Shown here: positions 6,960 to 11,480 of the stretch, one piece after another
Position numbering within the stretch: the first letter of the stretch is position 1
How the letters are laid out: every line of letters begins with the position of its first letter
Source of the DNA: CAVPDE01 sp964580575
GTDB taxonomy: Bacteria; Desulfobacterota; DSM-4660; Desulfatiglandales; HGW-15
DNA: 11,480 nucleotides
Direction: 5' to 3'
Assembly (NCBI GenBank): GCA_964580575.1
Contig: CAZOLJ010000113.1
Coordinates: 1 to 11,480, forward strand
Notes under the pieces: generated by a model
Told to the model about the DNA's origin: nothing
The model's database searches: none
Seen by the model: only the letters and a program-made list of their open reading frames with translations
Program-made: the position numbers and the translations under genes

Positions 6960-8213
6960 TCACACTGGCCGCTCAAAGCATGTGGCAAGAGGTATGGAGG
7001 AAGGCAACGGCTCCAAGAGGTGAACGGAAACCATCGCTCCACGTTTCAGGTGTTCTTGACCAGATGGCACCACGATAAATCCGTTCGCCATACTCATGGC
7101 CGAAAAGACGGGATGCTCAGGTTTGCCCACGGGACGAACCCGGAATCCGCTTTCCTGTTGCGATACCTGTCCTGTGACAAAGTGCTCCAACCCCGGACGC
7201 CTATGGAGATCTTCTTCCAGAACGGCTGCAATGGTGGTCGGACCTATAGGTTCCTGCCCCATGAGCTTTCTGAGGCAGGGGCGAATCAATGTGTGGAATA
7301 CGGCAAAGACCGCAGAGGGCGTGCCCGGCAGGGCGAAGACCGGTTTGCCTTCAAAGAGACCGAACGAGGTCCCTTTGCCGGGCACCACGGACATCCCGGT
7401 AAATTGGAAGTGGATGCCTGCATTTTCCATCGCAGAACGGGTTAAATCGGAGCGACCGTGCCAGGTTCCGCCTGTCGTAATGAGAACATTGTGTTGCAGG
7501 CATTCCTTGAGGTCGGCTTGAATGGCCCTCTTGTCGTCCTTTGTGATGCGCGCCAGCGCTGTCTGAGCACCTATGTTCTCCATGAGTGCAGACAACAGGA
7601 AGAGATTGCTTGCGACGATTTGATGACCGTCTCCTTCATCTGCAAGATCACCCAACTCGTTTCCGATGACCATAATGCTTACGCTGGGCCTTTTCATCAC
7701 CGGGACGTTCGACATACGCAGGCTTGCGAGGACGCTGTAGGCAACGGGGTTAATCATCGTCCCCTTTTTCGCGATCAGAGACCCTTTGGCCATCTCTTTT
7801 CCTTTTTCAGATATGTGCTGGCCTGGAGGGATCGCGACCCGGAGTGTAATGGTGTCTCCGTCGGATTCGACGTCTTCCCGCTTAACGATAGTGTCCGCTC
7901 CCTGCGGGACAACCCCTCCTGTCATGATAGCGATCGTTTCTCCCGCTGTGATGCCGGCCGGTCTTACCGTACTGGAAAAGATTTCCCCCACTATCTCGAG
8001 TAGAACAGGGCGACTTGTCGCGGCCTGGAGGGTGTCCACGCTACGCAGGGCATAGCCGTCCATGGCAGAACGATCGACCTCGGGCAGATGCTTCGTGGCC
8101 CGAATATCTTCGGCAACTGTCCATCCGAGACTCTGCTCTAAAGGACAGCGGGTTACTCCCAGCGGACGAATGCTTTCGAGGACAATGCGAAGGGCGTGTT
8201 TGTAAGCGACCAT
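6960..8213 (-). CDS. moeA: MoeA-family molybdopterin molybdotransferase (divergent)
   Basis: MoeA inserts molybdate (or tungstate) into adenylylated molybdopterin in the cytoplasm. From ATG 8213 the protein has 417 residues, close to the usual ~410. Family motifs are RSAMDGYAL (49-57), IMTGGVVPQGADTIVKRED (97-115), GEHI-like GQHISEKGKE (131-140), VIGNELGDL (183-191), ITTGG (245-249), VPGKGTSFG (277-285) and FALPGTPSA (293-301), then the C-terminal domain. Two core motifs differ from E. coli-like MoeA: GNEL replaces GDEL, and GGTWHGRSDLT replaces GGVSVGDYD. This suggests a paralogue specialised for another metal or client enzyme. ATG 8213 has AGGAAG 8 bases upstream; TTG 8297 or ATG 8267 would add a charged, non-homologous extension. 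It follows the small gene at 8290-8481 on the same strand and is convergent with 6761-6955. The neighbouring Mo enzyme and Mod genes support the role. Confidence 0.88.
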   Translation of the reverse strand: MVAYKHALRIVLESIRPLGVTRCPLEQSLGWTVAEDIRATKHLPEVDRSAMDGYALRSVDTLQAATSRPVLLEIVGEIFSSTVRPAGITAGETIAIMTGGVVPQGADTIVKREDVESDGDTITLRVAIPPGQHISEKGKEMAKGSLIAKKGTMINPVAYSVLASLRMSNVPVMKRPSVSIMVIGNELGDLADEGDGHQIVASNLFLLSALMENIGAQTALARITKDDKRAIQADLKECLQHNVLITTGGTWHGRSDLTRSAMENAGIHFQFTGMSVVPGKGTSFGLFEGKPVFALPGTPSAVFAVFHTLIRPCLRKLMGQEPIGPTTIAAVLEEDLHRRPGLEHFVTGQVSQQESGFRVRPVGKPEHPVFSAMSMANGFIVVPSGQEHLKRGAMVSVHLLEPLPSSIPLATCFERPV

Positions 8214-8289
8214 GGATGGAACTTCCTGATCCACAGAATCTTCTTTCCTAGTCCGTCTCAGCTTCATCTCGCTCGTTCTCAGCTGAACG

Positions 8290-8481
8290 TCAGTCAACCC
8301 TGATGATTTTTACATGTCGATTCACCCAATCGGGCGGGAGGTAAATCCTGCCACTACTAGACCCGCTCCGGCTCACCTTCTTGTGGATCATCTCTTCTCC
8401 GTAGATCTTGAACTTCACTTTGGTGGAAGGCCGGGGCTCGACCAAGGCCTTATCCTCTTCGCTTTTCATTGAGTTAGACAT
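8290..8481 (-). CDS. Small DUF2080/AbrB-like protein upstream of moeA
   Basis: A 63-residue protein with a charged N-terminus followed by a compact domain, KFKIYGEEMIHKKVSRSG then SSSGRIYLPPDWVNRHVKII (about 23-61). The G-R-I-Y-L-P-x-x-W core resembles DUF2080 (named transposase-associated) and, more loosely, the swapped-hairpin AbrB fold; DNA binding is therefore conceivable but unproven. ATG 8481 is chosen because GAGGTGAT precedes it, a strong ribosome site; ATG 8493 lies directly against GGAGG with no spacing. It is the first gene of a probable two-gene unit with moeA, and no transposase is present here. A regulatory or chaperone role in molybdoenzyme maturation is inference from position only. 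Confidence 0.7.
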   Translation of the reverse strand: MSNSMKSEEDKALVEPRPSTKVKFKIYGEEMIHKKVSRSGSSSGRIYLPPDWVNRHVKIIRVD

Positions 8482-8566
8482 ATCACCTCGCATCCTCCGT
8501 CAATTGGGAGACGGTTTACACTTTTCCGTCATTCTAGTGTGGTATCTCCGTAATGCCTTTGCAGGT

Positions 8567-8678
8567 GTGTCATTTCGATCCCGCTCCACGAGCGGGAGAG
8601 CAACCTTGAGATAGGCATAGGTTATTAAGATCTCTCCCGGAGTTTACCCTGAGGCACTCGAAGGGGTCGAGATGACAC
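8567..8678. repeat. 112-bp element with terminal inverted repeats and internal hairpins
   Basis: The ends GTGTCATTTCGA (8567-8578) and TCGAGATGACAC (8667-8678) are inverted repeats matching at 11 of 12 bases. Inside is a perfect hairpin, CCCGCTC-CAC-GAGCGGG (8580-8596), and an alternative pairing of CGGGAGAG (8593-8600) with CTCTCCCG (8632-8639), so two exclusive structures are possible. Repeats beginning TGTCATTTCGA and ending in its complement are common as dispersed non-coding elements in environmental bacterial genomes. No clear target duplication is visible. It lies between the divergent moeA unit and the metallophosphoesterase gene. Confidence 0.6.
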
Positions 8679-8702
8679 GTGACGGTTGAGAGACGGCACT
8701 AT

Positions 8703-8758
8703 CGATGACACAACTTATATCAAATATGATAGAAGAGTCAAGAGAAGATGCGGCCCTT
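8703..8758 (+). repeat. Dispersed repeat, copy B
   Basis: Second copy of the 56-bp repeat at 11-66, same orientation, eight mismatches, no gaps. The dyad at 8716-8733 (TATATCAA-AT-ATGATAGA) keeps six of eight arm pairs of the palindrome at 115-132. Unlike copy A, no good -35/-10 pair follows at the same distance. It begins only 24 bases after the 112-bp element ends. Confidence 0.7.
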
Positions 8759-8985
8759 TCCTGCGCTCGCGAAAAGTGTCTCGGGTTTCAAATCGTAGGA
8801 TGTATTATTCTATTATCAAAGGTTCCGCTTGGATTGTGATTGAACTGGTTGAGACGGATGCTTGGTTCAATTGGGTACCCCATGGCACTTTATTGACTTT
8901 TTCAAGGAACCTGATATGTCTCAGACCGAGTGGGCAAGATGATGTCATACCGACGTTTATCTTTTGTTAAATCCCTCTTTTGTGA
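8759..8985. other. Non-coding stretch before the metallophosphoesterase gene
   Basis: About 230 AT-leaning bases with no convincing gene. A possible -35 TTGACT (8893-8898) has only a poor -10 (TATGTC, 8915-8920), so I cannot name the promoter. A 7-bp inverted pair, AGGTTCC and GGAACCT, lies about 85 bases apart near 8820 and 8906, too distant to interpret. No tRNA or known RNA is recognisable. Confidence 0.3.
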
Positions 8986-10269
8986 ATGAGAACTTCTAAC
9001 AGCAAAACCGCCACCTGTTTTAGATTGCTTTTGTTAGGCCTGTCCCTGGTTGTGGCAAGCAGCTGTACTGCAGCAGAAAAGCAGGCAGCGCAAAAACAGG
9101 GAGAGGCCTGTTTACATCACGCTGACGCTTCTTCGCCTGAGAGGTTAATATTAACTCTGACCGAAAATCCTTCAACAAGCCAGGCCGTAACCTGGAGAAC
9201 CTGCGCTAAAGTCGGCAGTCCAAAAGCCCAGATTGCTGCAGTGGCAGATTCTCCTGCTTTAAAAAACGACTTGAGAACAATAAATGCTCTGAGCGAAGAA
9301 GTGAGACTGGGGAACGATAAGCTGGTTTACCATTATTCTGCTGTTTTTGAAGCCCTCAAGCCGGATACTCTCTATGCCTACAGGGTGGGTACGGATGATC
9401 ATTGGAGTGAATGGAACCAGTTCAAAACCGCCCGCGCGGGCCACGATCCGTTTAGATTTGTATACCTCGGTGATCCCCAAGAAGATGTTAAATCCATGTG
9501 CTCGCGAATTTTCCGCGCTGCTTATAAAAAGGCGCCGGATGCAGCTTTCTGGCTTTTTGTCGGCGACCTTGTTGACAATGGGGATAAAGACGAAGAATGG
9601 GCTGAATTGTTTTATGCCTTGGGATGGATTCCCAGAATGACTCCAATGATCTTGCTCCCCGGTAACCACGAATATCCTGACAAAAGATATCTTCAAGACA
9701 AGGACTACAAATTGTTCCACCTTTGGCGGCCCCATTTTACCCTCCCGGAAAACGGGCCTCAGGGTCTGGAAGAATCCGCCTACTCTATCGATTACCAGGG
9801 TGTCAGGTTTGTCATGCTCAACGGCAATGAAAAAATTGAGGAGCAGGCCGGATGGCTGGATAAGATCCTGTCTGAAAACCCTCAGCTTTGGACCATTGTA
9901 GGAATTCACCAGCCGGTCTATTCAACGGCCAAATACCGGGATAGTGCAAAGCTTCGAAATCAGCTGGTCCCCATTTTTGATAAGCATTCGGTTGACGTGG
10001 TTTTGCAGGGACATGACCATACCTACTGCCGCACCTATAAGATAAAAAACGGTTTCAGGGTGGAGGATAACGAGAAGGGAACTGTTTATGTTATTTCCAA
10101 CAGCGGCCCCAAGCTCTACGAGGTTAGAACACACGACAAGGCGTTAATGACGAGGATTGAGACCGGGAGGCAGTTGTTTCAGGTGATTCATATTGATCGC
10201 CATCTTCTCTCTTATGAATCATTTGATGTCATGGGGGAGGTTTATGACTCTTTCACGCTCAGGAAGTAA
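8986..10269 (+). CDS. Secreted lipoprotein metallophosphoesterase, purple-acid-phosphatase-like
   Basis: A 427-residue calcineurin-like phosphoesterase with a lipoprotein signal: hydrophobic LLLLGLSLVVASSC with lipidation Cys 27. A purple-acid-phosphatase-type N-terminal Fn3-like domain (about 52-150, with DTLYAYRVG) precedes the catalytic domain. The dinuclear metal-site motifs are complete: LGDPQ (Asp 163), GDLVDNG (Asp 194), GNHE (Asn 227, His 228), GIHQP (His 308) and GHDH (His 343, His 345). The Tyr that gives true purple acid phosphatases their colour is absent from the GDLVDNG motif. It is predicted to hydrolyse phosphate esters at the cell surface; the substrate is unknown. ATG 8986 is the first possible start, as an in-frame TGA ends just before it, and I see no good ribosome site. 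Codon use is visibly more AT-rich than in neighbours and repeat elements flank the gene, hinting at acquisition. It stands alone as a transcription unit. Confidence 0.9.
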   Translation: MRTSNSKTATCFRLLLLGLSLVVASSCTAAEKQAAQKQGEACLHHADASSPERLILTLTENPSTSQAVTWRTCAKVGSPKAQIAAVADSPALKNDLRTINALSEEVRLGNDKLVYHYSAVFEALKPDTLYAYRVGTDDHWSEWNQFKTARAGHDPFRFVYLGDPQEDVKSMCSRIFRAAYKKAPDAAFWLFVGDLVDNGDKDEEWAELFYALGWIPRMTPMILLPGNHEYPDKRYLQDKDYKLFHLWRPHFTLPENGPQGLEESAYSIDYQGVRFVMLNGNEKIEEQAGWLDKILSENPQLWTIVGIHQPVYSTAKYRDSAKLRNQLVPIFDKHSVDVVLQGHDHTYCRTYKIKNGFRVEDNEKGTVYVISNSGPKLYEVRTHDKALMTRIETGRQLFQVIHIDRHLLSYESFDVMGEVYDSFTLRK

Positions 10270-10307
10270 TTTTCTAGGGCAATCCATCAGGCTTCTCGTA
10301 AGGCTTT

Positions 10308-10604
10308 AGTAACGTTCAAAAGTGTTTGCATGGGACCGAGCCATCCGGACAGGGCTGGCACCTTTTCCTGCGTTCCAAGGGCTCCCGGGCTGGTCTTTTC
10401 TACGGCTTATCTACGGGGGAGTCTTGCCCCCTCCCGCTGTTCCCCTCGCCTTCGCTTGGGGCCAGGGGTTTCCCCCATAGATAAACCGTGAAAAGACGGC
10501 GCCCTCCCGCCAGACACTCCGGAAAAGGTCCCAACCCTGTCCGAGGTTCGGCTGGCCGCATGAGATGTATTTGTAAGCCCATGCAAACACTTTTGAACGT
10601 TACC
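10308..10604. mobile_element. MITE-like palindromic element with TIRs and 8-bp direct repeats
   Basis: A 297-bp non-coding element. Its ends, 10308-10334 and 10578-10604, are inverted repeats identical at 26 of 27 positions (outer sequence GTAACGTTCAAAAG). AAGGCTTT occurs directly outside both ends (10300-10307 and 10605-10612), as expected for an 8-bp target duplication. Complementarity continues inward: 10347-10368 pairs with 10521-10542 (20 of 22), and 10393-10420 with 10471-10497 (few mismatches), so most of the element can fold into one long hairpin with a GC-rich centre. No transposase is encoded. Eight-base duplications and GTAA ends fit IS66-type elements, but that assignment is tentative. 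It fills the space between two convergent genes and may act as a bidirectional terminator. Confidence 0.75.
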
Positions 10605-10633
10605 AAGGCTTTTGGTTCCTGCAAATGATGGGA

Positions 10634-11377
10634 TCAAGAGGCTGGGCAGTTGTATGGATCATTCGGAATGATCTTTTGTTTCTTCTGCTCGACGCTTTCC
10701 AAAGAGCGCTTGATTTCACAGATTCTGCCGGCCTCATAAGTCACAAGGGTCTGAGCGAAGGCCGTGATGTCTTCAGGGTCATGGGTAATCATGATCATCG
10801 GGACATGGAACCGTTCCTGAATGTCGAGGAGCTCTTTTCTGAGCCTTCCGCGCAAAAGGGTGTCCAGGGCCGCGAAGGGCTCGTCCAGGAGGAGGAGGTC
10901 CGGTTTCGTGATGAGGGCTCTAGCCAGAGCGACCCGCTGCTTCTGACCTCCCGAGAGGTCCAAGGGGAAACTCTCGGCGAGGTGCTTGATCTCAAGGGTA
11001 TCAAGAAGGCTTAAGACATCCCGTCGGTCCTTTTCGGAAAGGCGCCACTGCCAGGCTTTTCTGAGTCCATAGCCGACATTCCCGAAAACGGTCATGTGCG
11101 GGAAAAGGGCATAGTCCTGGAACAGGTAGCCCATCCTGCGTTCCCGTGAAGGGACGTCTATTCCGGCCTTTGCGTCAAAGAGGACTCGTCCCTTGAGAGC
11201 GATCCTTCCCGAGACAGGCCTCATGAGGCCAGCAACGGATTGTAGGGTCAAGGTCTTCCCGGAACCGGAGGGACCGAACAGGACGACCCTGCTCTCGTCA
11301 GAGGCGAATGTCGCTTTGAGAGTAAAGCTCCTTTCACGGGAGTTCAGAGTCCTCTCGATGTCCACTTCTATCAGCAT
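10634..11377 (-). CDS. modC: Molybdate-type ABC transporter ATP-binding protein (short ModC)
   Basis: A 247-residue ABC ATPase powering uptake of molybdate or tungstate at the inner membrane. Motifs are Walker A GPSGSGKT (35-42), Q-loop FQDYALFPH (Gln 87), signature LSGGQKQR (141-148), Walker B LLLLDEP (161-167, Glu 166) and H-loop ITHD (His 199). Segments such as GRVLFD and RRMGYLFQDYALFPHMTVFGNVGYG are ModC-like. The C-terminal Mop/TOBE domain of E. coli-type ModC (~350 residues) is absent, so oxyanion feedback through that domain is not expected. ATG 11377 is chosen because it sits one base after the stop of the upstream binding-protein gene; a TTG at 11431 would overlap that gene. The Mo assignment rests on sequence resemblance, the ModA-like neighbour and nearby moeA; tungstate or another anion is possible. 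The 3' end adjoins the palindromic element. Confidence 0.82.
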   Translation of the reverse strand: MLIEVDIERTLNSRERSFTLKATFASDESRVVLFGPSGSGKTLTLQSVAGLMRPVSGRIALKGRVLFDAKAGIDVPSRERRMGYLFQDYALFPHMTVFGNVGYGLRKAWQWRLSEKDRRDVLSLLDTLEIKHLAESFPLDLSGGQKQRVALARALITKPDLLLLDEPFAALDTLLRGRLRKELLDIQERFHVPMIMITHDPEDITAFAQTLVTYEAGRICEIKRSLESVEQKKQKIIPNDPYNCPAS

Positions 11378-11378
11378 G

Positions 11379-11480
11379 TCAGGGTTTGCCAAATCCGTAC
11401 CGGGCCAGAATGCTTTGGCCTTGGCTTCCAAGGAGAAAATCCATGAACCGTTGAGACAGGTCCTTCTTCTTTGTTCCTGC
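11379..11480 (-). CDS. modA: ModA-like substrate-binding protein, C-terminal fragment
   Basis: Only the last 33 codons and the stop (TGA, 11379-11381) lie in the window; the gene continues past the right edge. The fragment includes QRFMDFLLGSQGQSIL followed by ARYGFGKP, the usual ending of periplasmic molybdate-binding proteins (F-x-x-FL-x-x-x-x-x-Q-x-I-x-x-x-YGF). One base separates its stop from the modC start, so the two are surely in one operon. A ModB permease gene does not lie between them, so the order must be modB-modA-modC or the permease is elsewhere. Confidence 0.65.
   Translation of the reverse strand, partial: AGTKKKDLSQRFMDFLLGSQGQSILARYGFGKP

Noticed and set aside
6921..8055. 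Several + strand open frames opposite moeA
   Set aside because: They overlap the conserved MoeA motifs on the other strand and show no independent family features.
8883..8897. Possible sigma54 promoter (TGGCAC followed by TTGAC)
   Set aside because: The spacing is one base short and the essential GC of the -12 element is missing.
8686..8970. 94-codon + strand frame across the repeat region
   Set aside because: It starts next to the 112-bp element, runs through the 56-bp repeat, and has neither a ribosome site nor protein-like conservation.
10357..10373. Second sigma54-like match (TGGCAC...TGC)
   Set aside because: The spacing is one base too long, and it lies inside the palindromic element facing a convergent gene.
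1..11480. CRISPR array, tRNA or rRNA genes
   Set aside because: No regularly spaced repeats and no recognisable RNA gene on either strand.

Overview
The window reads as a scaffold from an anaerobic bacterium, most likely a Desulfobacterota (deltaproteobacterial sulfate reducer or syntroph). This rests on gene content, since no marker gene is present: a molybdopterin oxidoreductase of the DMSO-reductase superfamily, a small protein resembling the DVU_1557-type redox proteins of Desulfovibrio, a divergent MoeA and a molybdate-type ABC transporter. The run of exactly 100 N at 3457-3556 marks it as an assembled scaffold.

Left part (1-4329, + strand): a near-consensus sigma70 promoter (79-107) is followed at once by a perfect 18-bp palindrome (115-132). 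The transcript would carry two aldehyde dehydrogenases and a small unknown protein. The first is an ALDH7-family enzyme (328-1866) cut by one in-frame amber codon. The second is a 1-pyrroline-5-carboxylate dehydrogenase (1983-3601) crossed by the assembly gap. The third is an unrecognised Cys-rich protein (3598-4329) whose start overlaps the dehydrogenase stop as ATGA. Both dehydrogenases belong to families that oxidise amino-acid semialdehydes in equilibrium with cyclic imines, which suggests lysine and proline/ornithine/arginine breakdown to dicarboxylic amino acids.

Middle part (4510-8481): a cytoplasmic-looking molybdopterin oxidoreductase (4510-6570) and a short CxxC/CxxC redox-type protein (6761-6955) lie on the + strand. 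They converge on a two-gene minus-strand unit holding a small DUF2080/AbrB-like protein (8290-8481) and a MoeA-family molybdopterin molybdotransferase (6960-8213).

Right part (8482-11480): a repeat-rich non-coding stretch holds a 112-bp element with terminal inverted repeats and a second copy of the 56-bp repeat seen at the window start. Then come a more AT-rich gene for a secreted lipoprotein metallophosphoesterase (8986-10269), a MITE-like 297-bp palindromic element flanked by 8-bp direct repeats (10308-10604), and on the minus strand a ModC-like ATPase (10634-11377) directly behind the 3' end of a ModA-like binding protein (11379-11480).

Molybdenum (or tungsten) is the thread of the right two thirds: uptake (ModA/ModC), insertion into the cofactor (MoeA) and a user enzyme. 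I did not find a clearly new multi-gene system. The items most worth following up are the operator-like palindrome family linked to the dispersed repeat, the nonsense codon in an otherwise intact dehydrogenase, the MITE-like element, and the unknown Cys-rich protein translationally coupled to P5C dehydrogenase.
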